A stretch of DNA of 46,082 nucleotides from positions 1 through 46,082 of the forward strand of contig CAYNFR010000027.1 of NCBI GenBank assembly GCA_964396595.1, given 5' to 3'. Below, piece after piece: positions 10,801 to 19,964 of this stretch. This DNA is from CAYNFR01 sp964396595 (GTDB lineage: Bacteria; Bacteroidota; Bacteroidia; Chitinophagales; Saprospiraceae). The notes below the pieces were generated by a model. It did no database searches. It was not told the origin of the DNA and saw only the letters and a program-made list of their open reading frames with translations. Made by a program: the position numbers and the translations under genes. Every line of letters begins with the position of its first letter. Position 1 is the stretch's first letter.

Positions 10801-12066
10801 GCAGGTACTATTAGATTAGAGGATGGCACAACCGAGATAACAATCTGTACGGATGACGGCATCGCAGATCCGATCAATGCTATCGTCAATGGATCTGATG
10901 CGCCACAGACTGCATGGGTTATAACAGACGAGAGAGGTACGATTCAAGCTATTCTTGACGGATTGCCATTTAATTTTGAAGGCACAGGATCAGGGACGAG
11001 TTTCTTGTGGCATGTAGGATTTGACGATAGTTTTGTTGTTCCCCAAGTAGGTCAGTCTGCTAGTGTACTAGAAGGCTGTGTAGATTTATCTAATCCATTA
11101 ACCATCAATAAACGTATTGCGGACGAATGCGAGCGATGTAATGTAGACGGAGGGACTGTATTAGTGCCTGGAGGAAATCAAGATATAGCCTTCTGTCCGG
11201 AGGATGCTGTGTTCGTAGTGGGACATGTTAATAAAGTGCCTGGGCCATACTTCTATATCGTCACAGATGGCAATGGATTAATATTGAGTTGGCAGCTGAG
11301 CGGAAACAGATTTATAGATCTTCGTGGCAGCACATCTGGCAGATACAGAGTATATGGCTCAAGTATCGCGCCCGGCAGATCTCCCAAAGTCGGCGATCCG
11401 GTGACTTCTGTAACAATAGGCTGTGGCCAATTATCCAGAAACTTCATATCTGTTACTATTCAAGAGGGTGATGAATGTGATAAAGGTTGCCATGCACCAC
11501 GCAATGTGAGAATTAGAAAGATTGTAGATAATAGATTTAATGTGCAATGGCAGAGAGTGAAAGAAGCAGACAGCTATGTGGTGCGGCTAAGATATTCAAA
11601 CAATCCTGATTTTGTCGTAGAAGTACCTGTACAGGGAAGAAAAGTAACCGTTTTGGCACGACCTGATCAAGATGTAGAAATAAGCGTCGCAGCCGTATGT
11701 CGTGGTGTCAGATCTCCATTTAGTCCTGTTCAAGTGATCGATACGAAGACTAAGAGCAATAGAACAAAGAACTTGGCGCAACCGAGAGACCTATTTGAGG
11801 TGAGCGAGTTTGAAGTGATAGAGCAAGCGATCATTTACCCTAACCCTACCAGTACACTACTAAATGTTTATTATGATGGTGGATCTGCGGAGGGCTTTTT
11901 AGAAATATTTGACGCTAGTGGCAGAAGAGTTAAGACTGAGAAAGTGGCGCCTCATGTGGAGACCTTTATGATAGACGTATCTGCATTAGAAGAAGGAATG
12001 TATATATTGACGATCACTTCAGAAGGTGATATGGTGATAAGAGAGCGATTTATCAAAACAAGATAG
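7852..12066 (+). CDS. Giant T9SS-exported repeat protein (lamin-tail, nine modules, FN3, CTD)
   Basis: 1404 residues. Order: signal peptide (to ~AHAQ, residue 23); a lamin-tail-like domain (~24-165, with VELKNESDSTINVSDYWLC and LTPGATVVVI); nine repeats of about 105-120 residues (~173-1205). Repeats typically begin with a Cys and a GG pair (CDVDGGNI, CEAIGGTI, CELEGGIL), contain W(V/L)(I/V)TD near the middle and WH(L/V)SF later, and end GCF.LSN. A fibronectin type III-like domain (CHAPRNVRIRK, ~1206-1295) and a T9SS sorting domain (IYPNPTSTLLNVYYDGG to the end) follow. The paired cysteines per repeat suggest disulphides outside the cell. Repeats 2 and 3 are almost identical. Likely a surface or extracellular adhesin or matrix protein; the ligand is unknown and no enzymatic motif is seen. 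Confidence 0.85.
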   Translation: MRPLRITLFITVALFTSYLAHAQVVIQQITAGGIVELKNESDSTINVSDYWLCARPRYERLASMDVECGELNLTPGATVVVISRALAINAADGELGLYIAERFADTSSIIDFVIWGDPTGLSREIVAAGAGIWKLGERAPSFSSAMSLNYKGTQGDSGSGYFLAEPNICAVDICDVSGGAIAFDDESTSAAVCVDDGEDDMIAILTTGTRGDSLRWLVTDADGKILMISNTNVFNFEGAPAGVVFIWALAYSGEISGLVMDSLATNLMGCLALSNPIEITRQVGADCAGVEPVCDVDGGNIISPEGDTITVIIGGETPNLVELSIDSTVRGESQAWVITDADLTIIALPIGPPFNFEDLGEGVRLIWHVSFDGALSGVAIGEKASDISGCFSLSNAIVVNVEKGEEPVEPVCDVDGGNIISPEGDTITVIIGGETPNLVELSIDSTVRGESQAWVITDADLTIIALPIGPPFNFEDLGEGVRLIWHVSFDGALSGVATGANAGEIEGCFDLSSAVVVNVEKFEEPEESCEAIGGTISTAQGDKFTICTGDGKSDAFDVALEGNVGMNSAWVLTDVNGRIIALPASPPFDFESSGDGIVRIWHLSFEDGLTGASLSANVADLKGCFALSNPIEVDRQQVRGGTISGPAGIGSLSLCSGTGNFDAFDLSIVNSRGMNTRWVVTDLDGKFLEVDAKLPFELQNIEVEEFLIWHLSFNGDLVGLEVGAAASGLEGCFALSNSFAVSRMIVSGGQIATLNGETETTICADADPAELVNAVLTGASGSNSAWVVTDELGVINEILNSSSFNLSTGSGTAFIWHLSFEDGMIGAQVGANARNLQGCFSLSNPIRVNILRGSDCPVVEPCELEGGILTTIDGDTEITICSDGNPDPFNVVLQGATGSLRAWVVTDEEGFVLGLPLAPPFDLDALGAGVAQVWSLSYELGAIIPTIGGNVAMFEGCFALSTPITVTRVVDEDCPVEEKCEVFAGTIRLEDGTTEITICTDDGIADPINAIVNGSDAPQTAWVITDERGTIQAILDGLPFNFEGTGSGTSFLWHVGFDDSFVVPQVGQSASVLEGCVDLSNPLTINKRIADECERCNVDGGTVLVPGGNQDIAFCPEDAVFVVGHVNKVPGPYFYIVTDGNGLILSWQLSGNRFIDLRGSTSGRYRVYGSSIAPGRSPKVGDPVTSVTIGCGQLSRNFISVTIQEGDECDKGCHAPRNVRIRKIVDNRFNVQWQRVKEADSYVVRLRYSNNPDFVVEVPVQGRKVTVLARPDQDVEISVAAVCRGVRSPFSPVQVIDTKTKSNRTKNLAQPRDLFEVSEFEVIEQAIIYPNPTSTLLNVYYDGGSAEGFLEIFDASGRRVKTEKVAPHVETFMIDVSALEEGMYILTITSEGDMVIRERFIKTR
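8719..9343 (+). repeat. Tandem duplication inside the repeat protein (271 bp identical, 354-bp period)
   Basis: Bases 8719-8989 are identical to 9073-9343, including all synonymous positions, at an offset of 354 bp (118 codons). Neighbouring repeats of the same protein are far more diverged. This points to a recent in-frame duplication or gene conversion of one module. Confidence 0.95.
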
Positions 12067-12093
12067 ACCGCTTTCCGCTTAGTACGTATAGAT

Positions 12094-12131
12094 AAAAAGT
12101 GGGGAATCATTTAATTGAATCCCCACTTTTT
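12094..12131. terminator. Bidirectional terminator between convergent genes
   Basis: AAAAAGTGGGGA and TCCCCACTTTTT form a 12-bp stem around a 14-nt loop. The arms end in A and T runs, so it can stop transcripts from the repeat protein (plus) and the sulfotransferase (minus). Confidence 0.85.
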
Positions 12132-12220
12132 CATTTGGTCTTTACGAATATATGCAAAGGTGCCATCGCGATTTATGACTAATATGACAACCAAAATAAG
12201 CTACTTGGGTTCGTCGGACT

Positions 12221-12994
12221 TTAGATTTGTGTATAAACGGGTTTTGGAGTAGGGGCGTATTTCAACCAATCATTACACTTCCATTTTAGTACAACTTCCA
12301 GCTCCTGGATATCGTGACGGAACACGTCAATTAATTGATTTCTCAATTGTGGATTAAGAGATTTTTTGTAATCGCCGAGATGTTGAGCTGTTTCATCAAC
12401 TTGATAATATTCCAATTCTAGGAAACGGAAAACTTCATACATGGTAACCGCCATATCCTCGCGCATGTCCTCCGCCTTTATGAATAAGATCTGCTCTCTA
12501 TCGAATATATTCAGCATCTTTTTAACTTGCCATGCATAAAAGCCCCTGTCTAAGTATGAATATATCAGATGTTGACCCTTTATGCCCTCTATTTCCAAAC
12601 GCTCTCCTTCCAGTAATATGGCGTCTTCGAAGCCCAATGTCTCAAACTGACGATTATGCTCCATCTGCCATTGTGAATAAGCGCGATCAACCGGATTGCG
12701 CAAAACACATATTATCTTCATATCAGGATTATAACGCTTTATACGCGCAAGGCTGTCTCCCCAGTACAGGTATGAAGGAGTGCATTCACCGATAACCCGG
12801 CACTGTTCATTGGGGTTGAACATCGCATGATAGGCATCATAGTCGATGTGGTCGCCCGTAAATATCGTATCGTTATCGAAGAAATGACATTCTTTCTTTT
12901 CTCCGGTGCAGATATTTGGGTGCTGACTTAGACAATAGTTTAGTGATGTGGTGCCAGACTTCTGGGCACCAACCACCAGGTAGTTTACTCTCAA
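12221..12994 (-). CDS. Sulfotransferase family protein
   Basis: 257 residues. It should transfer a sulfuryl group from PAPS to an alcohol or amino group. The 5'-phosphosulfate loop is VVGAQKSGTTSLNY (residues ~6-19) and the 3'-phosphate segment is LRNPVDRAYSQWQMEHNR (~100-117). Both are the hallmark nucleotide sites of the heparan N-deacetylase/N-sulfotransferase-like group. There is no signal peptide or membrane segment, so it is cytosolic. The acceptor is unknown; in bacteria such enzymes decorate exopolysaccharide, lipids or Nod factors, and no glycan cluster is nearby to indicate which. Convergent with the repeat protein and divergent from the NagB fusion. Length is normal for a single-domain member. 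Confidence 0.88.
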   Translation of the reverse strand: MRVNYLVVGAQKSGTTSLNYCLSQHPNICTGEKKECHFFDNDTIFTGDHIDYDAYHAMFNPNEQCRVIGECTPSYLYWGDSLARIKRYNPDMKIICVLRNPVDRAYSQWQMEHNRQFETLGFEDAILLEGERLEIEGIKGQHLIYSYLDRGFYAWQVKKMLNIFDREQILFIKAEDMREDMAVTMYEVFRFLELEYYQVDETAQHLGDYKKSLNPQLRNQLIDVFRHDIQELEVVLKWKCNDWLKYAPTPKPVYTQI

Positions 12995-13205
12995 AATACG
13001 TTTTCATTAGATCAGTCACAAAGTTATATATTATAACTTTAACTAATATAATGTTTGGACAGAATATTTTTTGAAACCATAAATTCTGTTCGGATCTAGT
13101 GAGTCATCATCAACGCGATACTTTTTTGGCCATTATGAGCAGTATGGTATTAGATTTGGCAGATGATTGTGATAAATTTGTACCATGACATATCTTCCGG
13201 AAAAA

Positions 13206-15137
13206 ATGCTACTAGAAAACATTAAGTTTCAATTCAAGTCCTTCGAGAAAATACCTGTGCGTATATGGTCTAATAATCAAGAAGGTTCGAAGCACATCGC
13301 GCAAAGTATAGCACTTGCTATAAGACAGCGGCAGCAGGATGGAAAACAGCTCGTATTGGGTCTTGCTACAGGATCTTCACCAATAAGCCTATATAAAGAG
13401 CTTGTCAGAATGCATCAGGAAGAAGGTCTTAGTTTCAAGAATGTAGTGTCATTCAATCTGGATGAATATTATCCCATGCAGCCTGAGACTCCTCAGAGTT
13501 ATGTACACTTCATGCATGAATACCTTTTTAATCATATCGATATTCCGAAGCAAAACATATATATTCCAAACGGAACTGTGGGGCTAGATGAAATCGAGGA
13601 TTATTGTTTAAAGTACGAAAAGCTTATTGAATCTTATGGTGGTATTGACATTCAGATTCTGGGTATTGGCCGGACAGGCCATATAGGCTTTAACGAGCCG
13701 GGTTCCTGGCTTGATTCTAAGACTCGACTTGTGCGATTGGACAACTTGACACTACGAGATGCACGCAAGGATTTCTTGAGAGAGGAAGATGTGCCCTATC
13801 GTGCCATCACCATGGGGATCGACACGATCATGCGATCTAAGCAAATTCACATTATGGCATGGGGGCAGCATAAGGCGGAAATTGTGCAACATGCTGTGGA
13901 GAAAGAGATTAGCGCGCATGTACCGGCGACATATCTGCAGAAGCATCCCAATGTGAAGTTTCATGTTGATCTAGCAGCTTCTGAGGAACTGACCAAGATA
14001 AAGTCGCCATGGCTTGTTGGCATGTGTGAATGGACGGATGAGTTGGTTGCCAGAGCGGTAGTATGGCTTTCACAGAAGCTCAATCGCCCGATATTAAAAC
14101 TGACAGATGAAGATTACAACGAACATGGCTTGGGTGAATTAGTCCTTCAGTCTGCAAAGACTTATGATATTAATATTAAAGTGTTTAATAGACTTCAGCA
14201 TACGATTACCGGCTGGCCCGGGGGCAAACCTAATGCTGATGATTCTACGAGACCTGAACGCGCTAAACCTGCCAAGAAGCGCGTCATTATATTCAGCCCT
14301 CATCCTGATGATGATGTAATCTCCATGGGTGGTACATTCTTGAGGTTGGTGGATCAGAAACATGACGTCCATGTTGCCTATCAGACCTCAGGGAATATAG
14401 CTGTTCACGACCACGACGCATTGAGATATATCGAGTTTAATGAAGATTTTTATCGAGAGATGGGCATGCTCACCCCTGAGCAAGAAAAGCTTAATAAATT
14501 GATGACAAAGTTCTTGAAACAAAAAGGTGTCAAGGATTCTGACATTCCGGAAGTTCGTAAAATAAAAGGTCTCATCAGACAGGGGGAAGCAAGAGCGGGA
14601 GCGAGATACTGTGGTCTTAAGGACACGAACATACACTTTCTTAACATGCCTTTTTATGAGACGGGCAAAACACGAAAGAGTTCCTTGTCAGATGATGATA
14701 TCAAAGTCATCGCGGATCTCATTAAAGAGGTTAAACCACATCAAGTATATGCAGCAGGTGATCTGGCAGATCCACATGGGACACATAGAGTCTGTCTTGA
14801 TGCAATACTTGCCGCTTACGAGCAGCTTAAAGACGAATCGTGGATTAAAGACTGCTGGTTATGGTTGTACAGAGGTGCATGGCATGAGTTTGCTGTCCAT
14901 GAAATACAGATGAGTGTGCCTTTGAGTCCTAGTGAGTTGTTGCACAAACGTCGTGCGATATTCATGCATCAATCGCAGAAGGACAAGCCACCTTTCCCTG
15001 GTGAAGATGATAGAGAGTTCTGGCAACGTGCCGAAGATAGAAACCGTGAAACAGCCCGTCAGTATAGGGCTTTGGGCTTCGCCGAATATGAAGCCATGGA
15101 GGCATTCCGTCGCTGGACTTTCTCTTGGCAACCATAA
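13206..15137 (+). CDS. nagB: Glucosamine-6-phosphate deaminase-like / PIG-L deacetylase fusion
   Basis: 643 residues from the ATG at 13206. An in-frame ATG at 13185 is possible, but a TAAATTTG promoter-like element ends 4 nt before it and A-rich sequence precedes 13206. Residues ~15-265 are a NagB fold (glucosamine-6-P to fructose-6-P plus ammonia): FNLDEYY carries the proton-abstracting Asp, and GRTGHIGFNEP carries the catalytic His and Glu. The Asp expected two residues before that His is Thr. Residues ~355-643 are a PIG-L/LmbE metal-dependent deacetylase with zinc motif SPHPDDDV and a later DPHGTH. Such fusions are known in Bacteroidota and could couple deacetylation of a GlcNAc compound with deamination. 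Cytosolic. The altered active site makes deaminase activity uncertain. Confidence 0.88.
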   Translation: MLLENIKFQFKSFEKIPVRIWSNNQEGSKHIAQSIALAIRQRQQDGKQLVLGLATGSSPISLYKELVRMHQEEGLSFKNVVSFNLDEYYPMQPETPQSYVHFMHEYLFNHIDIPKQNIYIPNGTVGLDEIEDYCLKYEKLIESYGGIDIQILGIGRTGHIGFNEPGSWLDSKTRLVRLDNLTLRDARKDFLREEDVPYRAITMGIDTIMRSKQIHIMAWGQHKAEIVQHAVEKEISAHVPATYLQKHPNVKFHVDLAASEELTKIKSPWLVGMCEWTDELVARAVVWLSQKLNRPILKLTDEDYNEHGLGELVLQSAKTYDINIKVFNRLQHTITGWPGGKPNADDSTRPERAKPAKKRVIIFSPHPDDDVISMGGTFLRLVDQKHDVHVAYQTSGNIAVHDHDALRYIEFNEDFYREMGMLTPEQEKLNKLMTKFLKQKGVKDSDIPEVRKIKGLIRQGEARAGARYCGLKDTNIHFLNMPFYETGKTRKSSLSDDDIKVIADLIKEVKPHQVYAAGDLADPHGTHRVCLDAILAAYEQLKDESWIKDCWLWLYRGAWHEFAVHEIQMSVPLSPSELLHKRRAIFMHQSQKDKPPFPGEDDREFWQRAEDRNRETARQYRALGFAEYEAMEAFRRWTFSWQP

Positions 15138-15279
15138 GTCTTATTGAGCTTAAGTTCAGCAAAGACAGTTTATCTTCATCTATTCTTGACCGCATGAATA
15201 CTTACATTTAAGTAAGCCATGAATGATTGAATACTTTAAGCTTTTTTCATCAGACAATATATATAGTCTTCATAAGCCT

Positions 15280-15287
15280 TACTTTTG
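15280..15287 (+). promoter_or_regulatory. Candidate -7 element of asnS promoter
   Basis: TACTTTTG fits the Bacteroidota TAnnTTTG consensus exactly and is followed by GCGCCC. It lies 59 nt upstream of the asnS ATG. No clear -33 TTTG is visible. Confidence 0.45.
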
Positions 15288-15346
15288 CGCCCTTAATTCT
15301 AGGATAATTGTCATGAGTGACAATCTTGTAATTGTATTAAATAGCT

Positions 15347-16780
15347 ATGAAAAGGTCTAAAATCAACGAGCTGCTCAATCTTCAACCCATAGGCGAAAAA
15401 ATCAAGGTATGTGGATGGGTCAGAACTTTTAGGAATAATCAGTTTATTGCATTGAGCGATGGCAGTACAATCAATACTATTCAATGCGTGGTAGACTACG
15501 AGAATGTGCCGGAGTCTCTTCTTAAACAAATTGCTACAGGTGCGGCACTAAGCGTAATAGGTGAAGTTGTTGCATCTCAGGGACGCGGACAGAGCATAGA
15601 AATTAAGGCAACGGAAGTCAAGGTTCTAGGAGAAAGCGATCCTGAAAAGTATCCCTTGCAACCCAAGAAGCACAGCCTGGAGTTTCTGCGCGAGATAGCA
15701 CACCTTAGATTTAGGACTAATACTTTTGGGGCGGTGTTCCGCATCAGACATGCGTCAGCATTTGCTATTCACGAGTTTTTTAACAATCGCGGGTTCGTTT
15801 ATTTACATTCGCCAATTATAACAGGATCTGATGCAGAAGGGGCAGGGGAGATGTTTAGAGTTACGACACTAGATATTGATAATCCACCGAGAACAGAAGA
15901 AGGCGCAGTTAATTTTAAATTGGACTTCTTCGGTAAATCCACCAATCTTACAGTATCCGGTCAGTTGCAAGCTGAGTTAGGCGCTCTTGCACTTAGTGAT
16001 GTATATACGTTCGGCCCCACTTTCAGGGCAGAAAACTCTAATACTTCTAGACACCTTGCAGAATTCTGGATGATAGAACCGGAGATTGCTTTTGCAGATA
16101 TCTATGATGACATGGATCTGGCGGAGGATATGCTCAAGTATGTTATCGCTTATGTGTTAAAAAACTGCGCTGATGATATAAGCTTTTTAGAAACCAGATT
16201 AGTAGAAGAGGAAAAGTCAAAGCCGCAGCATGAACGTTCTCCTATGCCTTTGAGAGAGAAGCTTCAGTTCTGTCTGGATCATCCTTATGAAAGATTGACG
16301 TACACAGAAGCCATCGAAATATTGCGCAATAGTACACCCAATAAAAAAGGCAAATTTCAATTTCCCATTGACAAGTGGGGCGCCGATCTCCAATCAGAAC
16401 ATGAACGCTATCTGGTTGAGAAGCATTTTCAAAAACCAGTTATTCTTACAGGATACCCCAAGGAGATCAAAGCCTTTTATATGCGGATGAATGATGATAA
16501 TAAGACGGTTGCTGCGATGGACATTCTCTTTCCAGGGATAGGTGAGATCGTGGGTGGATCACAACGGGAAGAGCGGCTGGATGTCTTGATGAGCCGTATG
16601 ACGGATTTCCATATTCCTCATGATGAGATGGACTGGTTTCTGGATACCCGCCGCTTCGGATCATGTCCTCATGCGGGATTTGGTCTAGGCTTCGAACGAT
16701 TGATCATGTTCGTGACAGGTATGGGCAATATCAGGGATGTCATCCCATTCCCTAGATTTCCCGGAAATGCGGCGTTTTAA
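15347..16780 (+). CDS. asnS: Asparaginyl-tRNA synthetase
   Basis: 477 residues, full length for bacterial AsnRS, a class IIb enzyme that charges tRNA-Asn. An N-terminal OB fold binds the anticodon (KVCGWVRTFRNNQFIALSDG). The catalytic core has motif 2 (FRAENSNTSRHLAEFWMIEPE) and motif 3 (GFGLGFERLIMFVTGMGNIRD). The core signature RAENSNTSRHLAEF distinguishes AsnRS from AspRS. The ATG at 15347 starts directly at the conserved N-terminus. It appears to be transcribed alone: the preceding NagB fusion ends 209 nt upstream and the downstream gene is convergent. Confidence 0.97.
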   Translation: MKRSKINELLNLQPIGEKIKVCGWVRTFRNNQFIALSDGSTINTIQCVVDYENVPESLLKQIATGAALSVIGEVVASQGRGQSIEIKATEVKVLGESDPEKYPLQPKKHSLEFLREIAHLRFRTNTFGAVFRIRHASAFAIHEFFNNRGFVYLHSPIITGSDAEGAGEMFRVTTLDIDNPPRTEEGAVNFKLDFFGKSTNLTVSGQLQAELGALALSDVYTFGPTFRAENSNTSRHLAEFWMIEPEIAFADIYDDMDLAEDMLKYVIAYVLKNCADDISFLETRLVEEEKSKPQHERSPMPLREKLQFCLDHPYERLTYTEAIEILRNSTPNKKGKFQFPIDKWGADLQSEHERYLVEKHFQKPVILTGYPKEIKAFYMRMNDDNKTVAAMDILFPGIGEIVGGSQREERLDVLMSRMTDFHIPHDEMDWFLDTRRFGSCPHAGFGLGFERLIMFVTGMGNIRDVIPFPRFPGNAAF

Positions 16781-17104
16781 AATATCGGTCAGGCTATTGC
16801 TCTCCGTTTTTAGATTGAGCAAGTAAGATGCGTTGTATCTCATATCGGATTGTCGTTTACTCCCACAGATAGCGCGGATGGCTGCAGAAATAATTCAATA
16901 AGCATTATCATCATATGCGTGTCTAGTGTGCGCATTAATATAGAACACAGCTAATACAGATCTAGCAGATAGATGCTAATATGATGTGGTGACTTATCAA
17001 GTGATCGTCACTTTTTGCTCCCGCGGATGAACGCAGATTGACGCAGTCTTAAATCAGATAAGTTGACTTTATAGAAATATTTCTGTAATACTATCAATTA
17101 ACGA
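16781..17104. other. Intergenic region with dispersed CGCGGATG-type repeats and weak terminator
   Basis: No gene between convergent asnS and parC. It holds two copies of a short repeat (GCGCGGATGGCTGCAGAAA at 16872-16890, and CGCGGATGAACGCAGATTG beginning at 17022), related to a third copy at 26273. GTGAC at 16989-16993 pairs with GTCAC at 17007-17011, followed by five T, and may terminate asnS transcripts, 209 nt after its stop. Confidence 0.5.
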
Positions 17105-19720
17105 TTAAAACTCAAGTTCCAATGTATCCCCTGGCTTATACTTTTTAGTTTCTGAGGCTTTGTCATTGGAAACATCTTCCTTTTTTGGAATGGCAGCTGA
17201 GGGGTTAAGCAGTTTGGTGCTAAGGATTTTTGCTTCTACCAGTTTATTGCCTTGGGCTTTCCAACCTTTTACCTCTATGAGTTTGTTAAGATGTACTTCT
17301 TTCTCTTCTTTTTTACCTCCTACTTTGTAGCTTATAGCCACTTGAGGTTCTTCCACAGTGGTGGCAAAGAAGAGTTTAGCGCCATTGCTGTCTGATATGA
17401 ACTTGAATTTTTCATTCACTGTGGAGGTTTCAATCAAAAAGCGCTTGACCAATGTCCATCCTTTATCCGGCTCGAAGTGAAGGGCGCTGATGACTGTATC
17501 CCATTGTAATTTTGAGGCTTCGATATACTTGTCCAGTTCAATTTTGCCACCTATTTCTGCCTCTTTGACTATATAAGTGCCATCAGCATAGATTACTAAA
17601 ATTTGATTGCCGGTATCAAATTCACCGAGATATTTACCTCTCTGTTCGTCATTGATTCTGCCGCTGATTTCGTCTAGCCATATCTTGATGGCGCCTAGAC
17701 TAGATTTGCCAACACTGATCTGGGTAACTTTCCTAGCGGGATGTTTGGTAACAATATTGCCTCCGGCCGATCTACCTTTTATGGCAATCTCGGCGAAGTC
17801 AAATTCAAAAATCTTATTCTTGGCTTTACAACCGGGTGAGAGAGCGATTTGTACTTTTTCAGATTCTCCATTCGAATTGGCCGTGAAGTAGAGCACCCGA
17901 CTATTTTTCTCCCCTTTAGTGAGGTCATAGGATTTGTCTCTAGTAATGGCGGTGACATTAAAGCGTTTGGCCATGGCATTGCCGGTTTTACCATCGATAT
18001 AAATGAGGTTATATGTCGTGCGTTCATCACTTTTCTTCCATACGGCTACATGAATAATATTTTTTCCGACGAACACTTTATCCCCGATTCTATTGACCTG
18101 AAACTTACCGTCTTTGGTAAACGTGATAATATCATCTATATCAGAGCACTCACAGATAAATTCATCTTTCTTGAGACCGGTGCCTATGAAGCCATCTGCC
18201 CGGTTGACATACAATTTAGCATTATTAGCGACCACTTGGACAGCCTCGATGGTTTCGAAATTGGTAATTTGCGTTCTGCGTTCTTTGCCTTTTCCGAATC
18301 TCGTGATTATATCTTCAAAATAGTTTATCGCGAACTCTGTAAGATGATCGAGATTGTATTTTACGGTGTCGAGTTCTTCGAGCAGTTTGAGCATAGACTC
18401 TTCATGCTTGAATTTATTATATTTCGAAATTCTACGAATGCGAATTTCTGTCAATTTCACAATGTCTTCTTCCGTAATGTCTCTGAGAAGTCGCAATCGT
18501 TTATCCGATCGAGGTGCTTTTTCAGATGGTGTAGTGACATAGGTAAGTAAGGCTGAAGCTATGATTTCTACAGCCTGATCAAATGATTCCGCTTCTTCTA
18601 TATCACGATAGATTCTATTTTCGATAAATATTTTTTCGAGGCTGGCCATGTGCCATTTTTCTTCGAGCTCTCCTTTTTTGATCTCAAGTTCTTGTTGTAA
18701 TAAATTTTTCGTATGCTCAGTGGATATACGGAGTATTTCCTCTACGGTCAGGAAATGCGGCTTGTTGTCAATGATCACACAGGCATTGGGCGACACGGAT
18801 GCTTCGCACAAAGTAAAAGCATAGAGTGCATCTACTGTTAAGTCCGGACTTGTACCGGGAGAAAGCTCTATAACTAGTTCGACATCTTTGGCCGTGTTAT
18901 CAATGATTTGTTTGATTTTGATTTGCCCTTTTTCGGACGCTTTAACAACACTTTCGATCAGAGCAGAGGTGTTGACGCCATAAGGAAGTTCTCGGATGGT
19001 GACGGTGGACTTATCCGTGATCTCTATTTTCGCTCGTATTTTTACTTTGCCTCCTCGGCGACCTCCTTGATAATCTTCTACGTCAATAAGTCCTCCGTTA
19101 TCAAAATCTGGGTACAGCTTAACTTTCTTTCCTTCTAATATTTTGATAGATGCCTTGCACAGTTCAATGAAATTGTGCGGAAGTATTTTCGTACTTAGAC
19201 CTACAGCGATACCATCCACTCCTTGTGCGAGGAGTAGCGGAAACTTCATCGGTAGATTGATTGGCTCTTGGTTTCGCCCATCATATGACAGTTGCCAGAT
19301 CGTAGTCTGACTGTTAAAGGCCACGTGGAGTGCAAATTTTGTAAGTCTCGCTTCTATATAACGCGGTGCCGCTGCACCGTCACCGGTGCGGACATCTCCC
19401 CAGTTACCTTGGGTATCTATCAATAAATCTTTTTGACCTAGATTGACTAGTGCATCCCCTATGGCTGCGTCGCCGTGGGGATGATATTGCATGGTATGGC
19501 CTATGAGATTGGCTACTTTATGATAGCGACCATCGTCCTTTTCTTTCATGCTATAAAGTATCCGGCGCTGTACCGGCTTTAGTCCATCTTCTATGGATGG
19601 AACGGCACGTTCGAGGATAACATACGAGGCGTAGTCTAGAAAATAGTTTTCATACATATTGTCTAGACTGATGATCCGTCCACTAAGATTATCATCTTTT
19701 TTCTGCCCTATCTGACTCAT
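17105..19720 (-). CDS. parC: DNA topoisomerase IV subunit A (GyrA/ParC family)
   Basis: 871 residues. It cleaves and religates DNA in the type IIA topoisomerase A2B2 complex that decatenates chromosomes. The winged-helix region has the quinolone-resistance segment (HPHGDAAIGDALVNL), and the catalytic tyrosine is Tyr121 in APRYIEARL. The tower and coiled-coil region follows (~330-480). The C-terminal half (~520-871) is a divergent beta-pinwheel with a Lys/Glu-rich tail. No GyrA box (QRGGRG) is visible, which favours ParC over GyrA. The N-terminal half resembles the longer Bacteroidota ParC-type subunit. The parE gene is not in the window. A TATATTTG -7 element lies 18 nt upstream. A gyrA assignment is the main alternative. 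Confidence 0.87.
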   Translation of the reverse strand: MSQIGQKKDDNLSGRIISLDNMYENYFLDYASYVILERAVPSIEDGLKPVQRRILYSMKEKDDGRYHKVANLIGHTMQYHPHGDAAIGDALVNLGQKDLLIDTQGNWGDVRTGDGAAAPRYIEARLTKFALHVAFNSQTTIWQLSYDGRNQEPINLPMKFPLLLAQGVDGIAVGLSTKILPHNFIELCKASIKILEGKKVKLYPDFDNGGLIDVEDYQGGRRGGKVKIRAKIEITDKSTVTIRELPYGVNTSALIESVVKASEKGQIKIKQIIDNTAKDVELVIELSPGTSPDLTVDALYAFTLCEASVSPNACVIIDNKPHFLTVEEILRISTEHTKNLLQQELEIKKGELEEKWHMASLEKIFIENRIYRDIEEAESFDQAVEIIASALLTYVTTPSEKAPRSDKRLRLLRDITEEDIVKLTEIRIRRISKYNKFKHEESMLKLLEELDTVKYNLDHLTEFAINYFEDIITRFGKGKERRTQITNFETIEAVQVVANNAKLYVNRADGFIGTGLKKDEFICECSDIDDIITFTKDGKFQVNRIGDKVFVGKNIIHVAVWKKSDERTTYNLIYIDGKTGNAMAKRFNVTAITRDKSYDLTKGEKNSRVLYFTANSNGESEKVQIALSPGCKAKNKIFEFDFAEIAIKGRSAGGNIVTKHPARKVTQISVGKSSLGAIKIWLDEISGRINDEQRGKYLGEFDTGNQILVIYADGTYIVKEAEIGGKIELDKYIEASKLQWDTVISALHFEPDKGWTLVKRFLIETSTVNEKFKFISDSNGAKLFFATTVEEPQVAISYKVGGKKEEKEVHLNKLIEVKGWKAQGNKLVEAKILSTKLLNPSAAIPKKEDVSNDKASETKKYKPGDTLELEF

Positions 19721-19737
19721 TAAATCTGATTTTGAGG

Positions 19738-19745
19738 CAAATATA
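19738..19745 (-). promoter_or_regulatory. Candidate -7 element of parC promoter
   Basis: On the minus strand TATATTTG matches TAnnTTTG exactly and is followed by GCC, 17 nt before the parC ATG. The -33 element is not obvious. Confidence 0.5.
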
Positions 19746-19964
19746 CTTAATCGTAATTTTTCATGTATATCTGCTCCTTGCTCAGCCGATTTCTTCCAAC
19801 AGCTAGATTGATTCTATATAAAGCTAGGCATTGACAAAAGCTTGCTAATCCGTGATAGTAAGTATTTATATTGTGGCTTTATAGCCTAATGTAGAATATC
19901 ATACTTCGAACTGAAGTTTGGTGATTCTATTGATATTGATATTGAGAAGGACATAATTAACTAT

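Noticed and set aside
17849..18550. 233-codon open frame on the plus strand inside parC
   Set aside because: Antisense shadow of a full-length conserved gene with intact motifs; no family resemblance of its own.
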